A stretch of DNA of 64,000 nucleotides from Jackrogersella multiformis (lineage: Eukaryota > Ascomycota > Sordariomycetes > Xylariales > Hypoxylaceae). The translations under genes were made by a program, and so were the position numbers. Location: positions 1,674,001 to 1,738,000 of the forward strand of contig CADCXD010000018.1 in the NCBI GenBank assembly GCA_902806575.1, in the 5' to 3' direction. This document shows positions 32,286 through 43,108 of the stretch, piece by piece; the first letter of the stretch is position 1, and the number at the start of each line of letters is the position of its first letter. The notes beneath the pieces were generated by a model that saw only the letters and a list, made by a program, of their open reading frames with translations, made no database searches and had not been told where the DNA came from.

Positions 32286-35200
32286 AAAGCTTAAATCGAT
32301 AAAATTTTAAAAAATATTATTTATTATTAATTAAAAAGTTATAAAAGCATTAATTAATTTAAATAACATTATTAAATATTTAAAAAGGTTATACTTATAA
32401 CGAAATATTATTTTCCACTTATTTCTTTCCTTAATTTTAATTAAATAAAATCTTAACTTAAAATTAATCTTTATAAATTACTTCGTAATTTTAAAGTAAG
32501 TTTATAATTTAAATATTAAAGGTATAAAATAACGAATAAAGATAATAATATTATTTAAACTTTAATAATTAATTATTAACTTAAAAAGGTTTTAAAAATT
32601 AAGTTTATTAATAAATATTATAAATATTATATAAAATAAAGTTAATTTTTAGATTCGGCCATTATTAATTATTTTATTTAATTATAATTTAAATATATTA
32701 AGTTCCTTTTCACTTATAACGTAAAAAAGTCCTTAAGAAAATATCTTTCCTTCTTAAAAATTAATAAAATAATCTTAAAATTAATAATTTAAAAAATATT
32801 ACCTTACTTTTTTAATTATAATATATATAAATTCACGGAATTCCTTAAAAACATTCTTTAACGCTTTATTTACTTTAATATTTTTTATTACCGTTATATT
32901 AATTAACTTTTCCGGGTTATATAAAGTTAAGTTAATATAATATTTCCGATAATAAAAAAAATTAAACCTAATCTTTTTAAGGTTTAAAAAAAAGTTTACG
33001 GACTTATAAACTTTTATTTATTATTATAATATAATAATATCGTATTTATTATTTAAAACGTTTAACTTAAAATTAATTTAAGAAAAATAATTTTCTTAAT
33101 AATAAAAAATGAAAAAATCGATATAATAACGTTTTATAAAAAAAACTTAAGTTAAATTAAAAGTTAACATAAATCGAATATATTATTTTTTAATAATTAA
33201 TAACTTTTATTTCTTTATTTTAAAAAAAGATATTATTAAAATTAAGCTTTTAAAGTTTAATAATATTATATTAATAATAAATTTATATCCTAAAATTAAT
33301 TTTAAATAAGATTTTTTTATAACTTTTATCTTATCTTTAATTAATCTTTTAATTGCCGCGGTTCGGCGCACTTTATTTTAATTTAATTATAAAATCCGAT
33401 AAAATATAACGTTAAAGCCTTTTAAAAATCGAAATCGAAATCTTCGATTTTTATAATTTAAGGATAAAATAATTCTCGTAAAGCTATATTTATTCGTACC
33501 TTTTTTTATAATAAAAATATAAGTTAAGTATTATTATCTTAAAATCGTTTTATAAAAGAAACTTTATTTAGATTTAATGGTAAGTCTTTATTATTAACGT
33601 CTTTTTTTATAAAATAAATTTTTTTTTAACAATTATTATATTTATAACGTTAATAAGATTTCTTATCTTTTTTTTATTAATTTATATTTATTTAGTTAAT
33701 TTTTTTTAAAATATTTTTATTATTAAATTAAACTTTATCTTTTTAATTTAATTTTAACTTACCTTCGTTCTTAAATTTATCGTTATTTCTTAAAGATTAA
33801 TTTTAACCCGGATTAAAATAATTTTCCTTTTCGTAATTAACTTAGCTTAATTTTAAAGGCTTTTAAATTAAAATAAACCTTTTTTTTCCCGAAATACTGG
33901 AATTAATTAATATATTTTTATATATTTAACTTATTTCTTAAATAATAACGAGGAATTTTTTATTTATATTTAAAAGTTTCTTTTATTTAAAATAAATTAA
34001 TTTAATAATTTCGTTAAAAAAGGTTTTAACGATATAATTTTAAAACGTTATTTTAAACCATTAAATTATTTTATTAAAGTTTAATAACTTAATAAAATAT
34101 TAAATAATATCCTTTTAATATTTAAGTTTATTTATTTTTTTTAAATTACGATACCTTTTTAAAAGGTTTATAAAACGTTCTTAAAATATAATAACGTATA
34201 TTACTTAAGTATTAAAAACTTTTAATTATATAATTTAACTTTTATATTATTAATGTTATAATTATATTTTTTTAAATAATAATAATTTAATTTAATTAAT
34301 GCGGTAAAAATTTTTAAAAAAACTTTCCGTATATATTTTTAAATATACTTTAACTTTTATTTATTAAGTTTAAAACTTTATAAAGTCTTTATTATTATAA
34401 ATAATAAGTTTATTAAATTAATAATAATCGTAACGTAAAAAAAACGAATTAATTATTTTAAAGCTTTAAATAATCGATTATTATTACTTTAAAATAAAAA
34501 ATCTTCGTCGTTATATAAGAATATAAAATTACCTCGAGGTAATCCTTTAAAAAAGCCCTTAAGTAATTTAAGGTTTTAAGATTAATTATCGAAATCGAAA
34601 TCGCTTAAGTTATTATTAAGTACTCCGGCAACCCTTTTAAAAAAAATTCCTTCCTTATTACCTTTAAACATAAAAAGGCTAATTTTAACGAAGTTAAATT
34701 ATACTTAAGCCTTTTTAACTATTCTTTTAACTTAAACTTATAAAAGAAATTATAAAAAAAAAAGTTCTTTATTTAAGTTTTTAAGCTAAAATATTTAATA
34801 AATAATACTTTAAAATATATTAAATCTCTTTAATTAAAAGGACTTAATTTAATTAATATCTTTAATATAATACGCTTTTTAATACTCTTTAAAATAAAAT
34901 TAATATTAATTAATTTATTAAAAATTAATTAAATATTAAATTCGTTAAAAATAACTTAAATATAAGCCTTTAAGTTATTAAATTAATAGTAAGTTTTTAC
35001 GTTAATATACGTAAGGTTTATATATTTTCTTATAAAAAAATTATTAATTTAAAATTCTTTAATATAAGCTTAATTTATTACCTTTTATTAAAAATCCTTT
35101 TATTTCTTAATATTTTAATAAAAAATTTAAAAGGTTTATTAATAATAATTAATCATTTCTTTAAACTTATTAATAACTTTTTATTAAGCTTAATTATTTT

Positions 35201-36042
35201 ATATATATTAAGTAATTACATTTTAAATTTATTATTTAAAATAAGTTACTTATTTATTTATTAATATTATACCGGTTTAATTAAATTAAATCATTATATT
35301 ATAAATTATTTAAACTATATTATATTAATTTTAAATTTAGTTTTTATTAATAATTTAATTATTTATAACGATAATAATAAATATTTAAATAATATAATAA
35401 TTATTATATATTTTTTAATAAAGCTTAATAAATTATATAAAAAGATTATTAAAATTAACTTTAATATTATTAATGTTAAAAACGTCTCGTATAATTATTT
35501 TATAATCTTAAAAGTTATAAAAAATTATAACATTATTATTATTAAATTAAGATAATCCGGGAATAAGAAAAAGATCTTAAGGCGATATATTTTTTATTTT
35601 AAATATTTTAATAAAGAATCGCATATTAAAGCGTCGTTTAATTTTAATAAGTTCTTATAAACGGTAATTTTTTTTATACTTACTTTTAGTTTCGAGATCT
35701 TATAAAAAAGGTATTATTAAAAACTTAAAAGATTATTTATTATTTAATAAAAATAATTTAAGGTCTTATAAATTAATAAATAATAAGGTTAAAATATAAA
35801 TACTTAACTTAAATATTTATAAAATAATAAAGTATAAAGTTTCTTTTATAACTATAATAATATACGTAATAATAAAATTAATAAATAATATTAATATAAT
35901 ATACTTTAATAAAAAAATTTTTTAAGTAAGTTAATTACTTATAAATAATTAAAATAAAATAATTTAATAAAAAGATTAACTTTTTTCCGAAAGGCATGTA
36001 CTTTTTTAAAATAAGATTTTCTTAAGATAAAAAAAATTTATT

Positions 36043-36355
36043 TATAATAAAAATAATAAGGTTTAAAACTATAATTTAATTTCAAATTATAATTTTTTAT
36101 AATCTTAAAGTCCTTACCTTTTTTTTTTTTTTACGAAACGAGGCGTAATAACCTATATATATATAATCTAAATATCTCCTTAAGCGCTATTAGCACCCTC
36201 TTAATCTTATTAGTTTAGTTTTATATATATTAATCAAATCTTCTAATTAACTTTATCTAATAGTTTTATTTTATAAGTTCCAACATATCTCGTATTTACC
36301 AACATGCATGCATATATTGATCATACTCTGCTTCGTGGAGCCTATCCGTATGACA
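36043..36355 (-). repeat. Right LTR (5' LTR of the element)
   Basis: 313 bp ending CCGTATGACA. Its inner part (36043-36190) is heavily mutated to A/T, while the outer part (36200-36355) keeps most C and G bases. This mirrors the left LTR. Confidence 0.8.
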
Positions 36356-36359
36356 GACG
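36356..36359. other. Target-site copy, right
   Basis: GACG directly after the right LTR, matching the left copy at 29552-29555. Confidence 0.6.
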
Positions 36360-36985
36360 TATCACACTATCCTAGCTTGTCTCTAATCCTTTCAACTAAG
36401 TTAATCACTTCCATAAGTATGGACAATCCTTATTACGTACCCTAGGTACCTAGGTGGTAGGTACCTAGAGTTAATCTTGAAATTGACATAAGCTATTTCT
36501 TGCTTCATGAATGGCATACCTGCTTGTACAGATCCCTGGATTTCATAAATTTCAATACGCTTTAAGTTGAAATTAATGCTATCGTTTATATAATATTTGA
36601 CCGAATGCGGCTATAGTTATAACTATGAGGTAAGGGATCTATCCTTAAATTGTTACCATAGTAGAATCCCATCGTAGAAAAGGGGTCAACCTATAGGATA
36701 TCGTTCTATAGCAGACTAGGATTAGGTTAAACATTTTAAGACAAGAAAACACGTTATTCATGCTGATTGCCTACAACATAGACTTTACAGTGTAGGCTAA
36801 TATAAAATTGTCTTGGAAAATAGGTAATCTCTTTTGTTTATTTTTGAATACATTAGATATCTAACCTAGGAGGTAGGTATATAAATGAATTTGATATACC
36901 ATCAAACAAGAGCCAAACTTTCTACATAAAGCTCGGTCATTGATCAACGTTGAAAGTATATTTTCACATAGAGCTCGTAGTTACT
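36360..36985. other. Intergenic region beside the retrotransposon
   Basis: Normal composition returns immediately after the element. A CCTAGGTACCTAGGTGG word lies at 36440-36470. No gene is seen. Confidence 0.45.
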
Positions 36986-36989
36986 GTAG

Positions 36990-37516
36990 TACGCTATGGT
37001 ATTACTTTAATGAAGAACATTACTCTACCTATCGATGCATTTCCCGTCTCTATAGAATTCTCACTCAACAACTTTTCTAGTCCTATTATTAAGGGATTAT
37101 TAGTCCTCGCTTCCTCCCATCCCCTCTCACCAGGTGTTATCTTAAGCCACTTATTCAAATCTTTCGGCTCCTCTATATCATCAAAGGGCACGGCTCATGG
37201 CACTATAAGTGTCATTGGGTTTGACATCATGACAGGCAACGAGGTTTAAGGTGCTTAGGCTGCCGTGAATATTAATGTAATTGTCTTTGAGGATACAGCG
37301 AGCTTTCACCCTTGGCCTGATAAATTCGGTATTGATGTAGAAGCAAACGTATACTCCTGGTACTGTAACAAATTAGCTGACTTCCATCATGACGCTTACA
37401 GTAGTATTCATAGCCATCCATTATCCGGGGTCAACGGTAGGAAAGAAAACGTCCAAGAATTGCCTCTCATTCGCGGCAAGGTCCCTGTAATTTGTTTGAA
37501 GTGAAGACGTTCTCAT
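36990..37516 (-). pseudogene. Decayed gene of unknown family
   Basis: Starting at ATG 37516, the minus strand reads a protein-like frame: MRTSSLQTNYRDLAANERQF, then LDVFFPTVDPG, a TAA stop at 37433-37431, then WMAMNTTVSVMMEVS, another TAA, then VTVPGVYVCFYINTEFIRPR and further to NDTYSAMSRAL. There it meets a stop, and the protein-like character continues in a neighbouring frame (FDDIEEPKDLNKWLKITPGE to about 36990). Two TAA stops in one frame plus one frameshift indicate a disabled gene; both stops could derive from CAA by C-to-T change, as in RIP. I do not recognise the family. The alternative is chance coding appearance, or an intron hiding one stop (a GTAAGC...ACAG pair spans the second TAA). 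Confidence 0.45.
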
Positions 37517-40050
37517 GAGTTTGGTGGATTTAAGACTTAAAATGATTCTCTTCATTTTCTAGTGATGTGATATACGTCTCTTTTGGTCTCGTACCAACAT
37601 TTGCAAACCAATCGTTAAGTCGCTTGAAAAAAAAAAACCTCCATATGGAAGCAAGTAGATAATGGACTTAGGTACCATAGGTTTGGTAAGTACCTACCTA
37701 GGTAGGTAGGTATATAAATCATTACCTGCTGTACTTGTGACTGCCATGTTAAGAAAGCGTGAGACTGCTTTTCCTTTTTTTTTGGGGGGGGGGTTTACCT
37801 GTAAGTTAAAGGTTTACAAGATACCAGGAAGTTTCCAGAAGTAGCGGCATCTCGACTCTAGAAGCGCTAGCCTAGCATCAAAAGGATCCAAGACATCATA
37901 ATATCTGTTACAATTATCATGGGTGTTTGGAGGACGGAGTAATATTTTAAGCATATTATATACCTGTTCTCGCTGTACAGCAAGGTATTTTAGAGAGAGG
38001 CTTTGGATATTAGATATTGGATTTTAGATGTTGAGAGAGTAGGGTTGGTGGGAATTTGTTCTTTTAACCTAACCTACCTAGGTTAATGTATTGGATATGC
38101 TCAAGGTGTTAGATATAAAATATCAAGGAGTATAATCTAGGTAACCAAACAGACAATGTTACCCTCGTTTTTATAAACCCCTCCTCTTTACATGAACCTC
38201 TTATATTATTATTGTAAGTTTTGCGTAGGCTTCATATTGCAAATATTGCAAGTCTAAGATGAGATAAATTCGGGCAAGATCTCCAGATTTGCGGGGAGGA
38301 AGATTAGTAATAAATGATAGGTCAGCCTGGTAAAGTGATCTAACCTAGGCTTATATGGGGCATCCCCGCATATGATGGGAAAAAATCCCGCGTGGAGACC
38401 CCAAGTCTCAGACTGCTTAAGTAGGTACCTCCTACCTACTGTGTAAATAGCCCGAGATAGGTTTCCTTTTTTTACCTTAGTGTTAGGTAGAATAAGGTTA
38501 CGTTACGTCGAATCAATGTCAAGAATTATAAATATGCAACTATCCACTATGTAAACTGTACTATGGTATCTATAAATACTTAAAGTCGATACTCGGTCTC
38601 TTGCCGAAGATGCTTCGATGTCGCGCATGAGACCGAAGAATTTAAGAATTAGAAGCCTAAGAAAAGCCCCCACGTTGCTTCGCTTGGTTTGCTTACATGG
38701 TGCTGGCCATCAATGCGTTGTTAACCCGTGTACTAGTAAATTCGAATGGATATTATCCGACTTGTCACAGGTAAACGTTTCGCAGGAACAAATAGCTATA
38801 GGGCAAAGATTGGACGGTTGATGGCAGCCCTGAAGGTGGTGAAAGATTGGGCAAACACCAAAATTCTGTTCTACCATAGCAGATGCAATACAACAGTGAA
38901 GAATGTAACGCTGATTGATCGACCGATCTACTGTTCCCTTTTTCTTCTTTTCTGAATTGGAATAGGGATAACTTTTGATCAGAATTAATGCATAATTTCA
39001 TGCACACGAATACCTTGCTGGGTAGGCTGGTAGGCCCCGTAATTTTATGCAGTGAATAAAAACCATTCACTAACATTAAATTTGAATTGATCCGGTCGAG
39101 AGCGTACTTAGGTACCCATATTTAAATCTCATTCGTCCCATAGCATTAATGCCGGCATGTCCGCTTGGCCTGCCCCGGTTTACGGAGGGTTTGGTTAGTG
39201 GATTCAGGGACATTTATATCGCTTGCATAACCTTACGCTAGTGACTAGTAGTATTCCTTAACTTTACCTTTTTCTACACATCGATTGTTCTTTTAGAATA
39301 AGTGGCAAGTACCTAAGTATTATTACCGGTAACATGTCCAGGTGTGACGCAATTGCAATTGGGATGTCTGAGTTCTTGCGGAGATATCTTTTGTTACATA
39401 AAACAGTAGGGCATTCGTACCGGACTGCCGGGACCCCCATAAATTTATTCTGCTGCAGTGACTCCGAACAAGAACAACGAACAGCGAATACCTATGTACC
39501 CAGGTAGTGTACGAGGTACCTGCCTCCTAGGATGTACCTATGTAGGTAGGCAATCATACCGGTAGGTACGGTAATCCCTGTTTGTAAATCTCCAAGTACC
39601 TCCAAACGCCTCTTCCTCGTACTATTCGTAGTAACAGGTATTCTTTCTCATTGACAACCGCGGATCTCTACTTTCGATACCGACAACCATCATCCCTGTA
39701 ATATCCTTCGACTCCGCCAACTTTCTTCGTAATTCCTACCTACTATTGTCTACCTACCTAAATAGATGAACAAAGCTTTCTCAACTCTTTTCTCATATCC
39801 TAATTGTCCTAATTGACCCCTTCAGATATCCAGTTATGACCCCGAGTTGTGATCCGGATCACAATAACCATCGTATTATCATCCTGATTTAGCATCACTA
39901 GCACCTCGGGTTACGTTAAGGTGTAAAGCGCGACAAATCGAGGCCGAACGAACTGAACCGCGTAGAGATAAAGATACCTAAAAGAACAGAGAGTTGCAAA
40001 ATAAAAAGGCAGAGGGAGAGAGGGAGAAAGGGAGAAAGGGAGACGCGATC
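37517..40050. other. Gene-poor intergenic region
   Basis: About 2.5 kb with several CCTAGG/GGTACC words (37668-37714, 38422-38440, 39478-39570), a T9G10 tract at 37775-37793 and a purine-rich GGGAGAAAGGGAGA leader at 40008-40044 just before the deubiquitinase start. A 67-codon frame at 38618-38821 contains LRLVCLHGAG, which recalls hydrolases, but is too short to call. Confidence 0.45.
37775..37793. repeat. T9G10 homopolymer tract
   Basis: Nine T followed directly by ten G. Such tracts are prone to replication slippage and to sequencing error. Confidence 0.8.
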
Positions 40051-41994
40051 ATGCCTGAGAAGCCACTTACCGTTGCTACTTATGCAGCGGGAGCTTCTCT
40101 CGCAGCGATTACCCTCTTCTACGTCTTCGCCCCCAACTATTTCTTAGATGGAGAATCCACCTCCGCGCGCAAGAAGGGTATAGCAGTAGGCCTCACGAAC
40201 CCGGCAAACGATTGCTTCATAAATTCGGTCCTTCAGGCTCTCGCCGGCCTTACCGACCTCCGAATCTACCTAATTCGAGAAAACCACCGAAGAAACATAG
40301 ACGAGCCATGGGTCTATCAGGAAATAGTCGAACATCCTACGGATAGGAACACTCCTAAATGGAAGACACAGGGTCTGCAAGCGGGTCTCGTAACCAAGGG
40401 TCTTAAGGATATCCTTGACAGTCTCAATGAGCGACCTATATATAAGAAGACTATTTCTGCTGCTCCCTTTATTAGGGTTCTAGAGGGTGCTTTCAAGCAA
40501 CGCATTAGTAGACAGCAGCAAGATGCCCAGGAGTTTCTTCAGGTGGTAGCCGAGCGATTATGCGACGAATATCATGCCGGGAGGCGAGCTCGACAAGCTG
40601 CGAGGAAGAAGAGCAGTGCCGAGGTGTCGGTGAACAAGTCGGAACCTATAGATGGAGATGCTGTCGAGGAACGTCTAGCAAAGCTAGCCACTAGTGAGAA
40701 CGGAAGTTCTGACAGTGCCGAATCGAGCGAAAGGACACTTGGGACCAAGGCGGGACCATTCGCATCAACAGGCGAAGACGAAGATGGGTTTCCTATGGAG
40801 GGCAAATATGAAAGCCAGATCGAGTGCCAGAAGTGTGGTTTCAAAACGAAACCAACAGAAAGCACGTTCTGCACTCTGACCTTGAACGTACCGCAGTCAA
40901 GCTCGGCCTCACTGAACACCTGTTTAGATGGCTTCTTCAAGACCGAATACGTTGATGATTTTAAGTGTGAAAAATGCCGCCTCGTATACGCGAAAGACTT
41001 GCTGGAGGCTCGAGTATCGCGGTCTCACTCTGAAAGCTTCAAGGCTAGCGCTCAAGAAGCGATCACGAAGCTTCAGCATGCCATTGATACCGACCCCGAG
41101 AACCCTCCACCCGACGTTGAATTACCACCGATACGTGACGCACCCACGTGTAAGATAGCGAAACATACACGGCTAACCAGTTTCCCTAAGATCATGGCTA
41201 TTCATCTTTCTAGATCTATATACAACAGTATCTCGCAAAAGAATTCGGCCAAGGTCTCGTTCCCTGAACAGCTATTAATGGGCGGCTTATTAAATCGCAA
41301 GAAATACAAACTACTAGGTACAGTTACGCACAAGGGCAGTCATCATAGTGGGCACTACGAATCCTTCCGGCGACAAAATGTATGTATTCCATATTCCACG
41401 CCGAACGCCTTCCAGGCATCAAGCGTCTTCACTAAGTCGGCCTCGCCGAGCCCGGCTTCAACTCCTCGGGTTACTGCGATGCAAAAGTCGGGGGAACCTA
41501 GTCCTGTGGCCTCTACTCCGGATCTGATCGCATCCTCGTCGGGGACAAGCTCCCCGAATCTATCAGTCGACGGTCTTTCCCGGCCGTCGACAGATTCAAT
41601 ACCTCAAGCCTCCTCCACTTCCAATAGCCAATCGACACCTCGTCGAAGCCCTAATTCCTTGTCCATGAAGGATCGCGATTCAGATACTATCAGCTTTAAG
41701 TCGGTTGCAGCATCTGCCCGGTCGACCATGTCTAGGATATCCAACTCGGCTAGGAATAGCAGGCCAGGCAGTCCGTCTAGTAAGACACCAGTCGCGCCAT
41801 CAGTAGCAAATGGAAAACCTATTACGTCTAAAAAGAACGGAGCCAAACCAAAGCGCCAGAAGCCAAATGATCGATGGTGGAGGATCAGCGATGAGAAGAT
41901 CAAGGAGGCCAAGACGAGCGAGGTGCTAGGAATGCAAAGAGAGGTCTACCTGCTCTTCTACGAACTGGACCGCGAGAGCCCGGCGGAGTCATAG
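40051..41994 (+). CDS. Ubiquitin carboxyl-terminal hydrolase, Ubp16-like
   Basis: A single exon gives 647 residues from ATG 40051; the frame is open upstream to 39994, but the codon there is TTG. Residues 6-30 form an N-terminal membrane anchor (VATYAAGASLAAITLFYVFA), as in yeast Ubp16 of the mitochondrial outer membrane. The USP Cys box is GLTNPANDCFINSVLQAL with Cys55; the usual Asn-Thr-Cys-Tyr is Asn-Asp-Cys-Phe here. The QQDAQEFL motif, two CxxC pairs of the finger (CQKCGFK, CEKCRLVY) and the His box GSHHSGHYESF with His435 follow. The last box (RWWRISDEKI) comes after a Ser-rich insert of about 150 residues. It should cleave ubiquitin from membrane-proximal substrates. The stop is TAG, with an open frame behind it. 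Confidence 0.9.
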   Translation: MPEKPLTVATYAAGASLAAITLFYVFAPNYFLDGESTSARKKGIAVGLTNPANDCFINSVLQALAGLTDLRIYLIRENHRRNIDEPWVYQEIVEHPTDRNTPKWKTQGLQAGLVTKGLKDILDSLNERPIYKKTISAAPFIRVLEGAFKQRISRQQQDAQEFLQVVAERLCDEYHAGRRARQAARKKSSAEVSVNKSEPIDGDAVEERLAKLATSENGSSDSAESSERTLGTKAGPFASTGEDEDGFPMEGKYESQIECQKCGFKTKPTESTFCTLTLNVPQSSSASLNTCLDGFFKTEYVDDFKCEKCRLVYAKDLLEARVSRSHSESFKASAQEAITKLQHAIDTDPENPPPDVELPPIRDAPTCKIAKHTRLTSFPKIMAIHLSRSIYNSISQKNSAKVSFPEQLLMGGLLNRKKYKLLGTVTHKGSHHSGHYESFRRQNVCIPYSTPNAFQASSVFTKSASPSPASTPRVTAMQKSGEPSPVASTPDLIASSSGTSSPNLSVDGLSRPSTDSIPQASSTSNSQSTPRRSPNSLSMKDRDSDTISFKSVAASARSTMSRISNSARNSRPGSPSSKTPVAPSVANGKPITSKKNGAKPKRQKPNDRWWRISDEKIKEAKTSEVLGMQREVYLLFYELDRESPAES

Positions 41995-42357
41995 GAGGAT
42001 GTACGCCAGCTCTTGGAGGACATGGCGCAAGCAGCCTCCTACGATCCAGCAAAAGATGACCGGGAGGATCCGTATCTCAAGCACCGAGCCCAGCAGGGGA
42101 TTATTGGGCGAGTCGAGGTAGCTTTTTTGAAGTTTAGGTCGTTTTTGGGGAGAATTTCCAAAAAGCTAAAGAGGGCCATTAAGCATGTATGGGACGGCTA
42201 TATGGGCTACTATGACGGCGCCGAGGACCTCGAGTCCGACTACGACATACGTTCGTGCAGATGGGAACAGCCTAGGTGGAGCGCATATCCTGGTTACGCA
42301 GGCTACGCAAGTTCATGGCCGGTGCGCCGAGGGGGGGTTTTCGAGTCGGCTTTCTGA
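41995..42357 (+). other. Open frame continuing after the Ubp16 stop codon
   Basis: The 120 codons directly after the TAG stay open in the same frame and look protein-like: EDVRQLLEDMAQAASYDPAK, then EDPYLKHRAQQGIIGRVEVA, a basic helix (RISKKLKRAIKHVWDGY), then an acidic and aromatic end. It may be a C-terminal extension cut off by a recent CAG-to-TAG change, a readthrough product, a small separate gene starting at ATG 42022, or chance. The bases after the stop (TAG GAG) do not match known leaky stop contexts. Confidence 0.4.
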
Positions 42358-43108
42358 CTACTTGGGGGAAAGCGATTGGCATAAGAAAATAATACTAAGC
42401 GACGAGAGCGACATCATAAAACATGGTTCGAGCATATGTATCCCCGAGTCGAACCTGCACGGAAAGCATATCACAAACGGCGTTGGGGGTTTGCAATCAA
42501 TTGCTTCCCTGCTGCATTTTCGGGTCCAAGTGGCACAGTGCGAGTTTCTGTAGTATTATTTTTTTTGTCTCGCCGCGGTTTCGAGACCGGTTCGTTCGTT
42601 CGTCGTAAAGGAAAAAAGAGGCATGGATATGAACATACATACAAGAATACATGTTGGCTTAGAAAATCCATAAAGAGCAATAGGTACCAAGAGCGAAGAA
42701 CCAATATCATACGCGGGCACAAGCCAGGAAATGTGGAAATAAATAGGCGCCTTGGGTACAGTACAGTACATACAGTAAAAAATAGATGTAGATGCTCGGC
42801 ATCGGTGGGGGGATATGGCATCTACATACATAACCCTAGGGTACATAAAAAATGAAGGTTGGAAGTTTGCGCCAACTACATATATTCAATTTATGGGAGA
42901 TCGAATGTTTATTGCTAGCGTTATTGGTAGCCCCTGATAGCCTGGTATGTGTTTGTGTTTTCCCGGCGTGGAATTTCGACACTTCGCTGCCCCTTTTTTG
43001 GTAGCAGCATTTTTCATTCGGCAGGAATGCTGCTGTGCACTATCCAACAGATTATTCACGCAAAAGCTCTAGTTTAACCTTACCATATAGCCCCTTGATT
43101 ATCTGGTT
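42358..43108. other. Intergenic region between convergent genes
   Basis: 3' flanks of the deubiquitinase and SSADH genes. Overlapping small frames occur on both strands at 42423-42855, none with coding character. No tRNA is supported. Confidence 0.45.

Larger units (their letters stand above)
29556..36355 (-). mobile_element. RIP-inactivated Ty3/gypsy-type LTR retrotransposon
   Basis: A 6.8 kb element bounded by two direct LTRs and a 4 bp target-site copy. The interior is almost pure A/T with no open frame, and the differences between the LTRs are almost all C-to-T or G-to-A, the signature of RIP. Orientation is minus: a polypurine tract lies against the left LTR when read on the minus strand, and a reverse-transcriptase relic near 32170-32285 reads on the minus strand with an NDFFIYTDTIKEYD-like core, where the first two residues stand for the gypsy Leu-Asp-Asp-Ile motif region. 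An integrase-like relic lies to its left (about 30910-30960), which gives RT before IN, as in Ty3/gypsy. Class assignment rests on these weak relics. Confidence 0.85.

Noticed and set aside
29870..36042. Possible AT-rich centromere or mitochondrial insertion
   Set aside because: The two flanking LTRs, target-site copies and a minus-strand RT relic identify it as a RIP-mutated retrotransposon; the nearby CENP-H gene is a coincidence.
38618..38821. 67-codon plus-strand frame containing LRLVCLHGAG, like a serine hydrolase start
   Set aside because: No further hydrolase motif follows in any frame; too short to support a relic.
42421..42480. GGTTCGA-like boxes on both strands, suggesting a tRNA gene
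   Set aside because: No matching acceptor stem, D-arm or anticodon arm can be folded around them.
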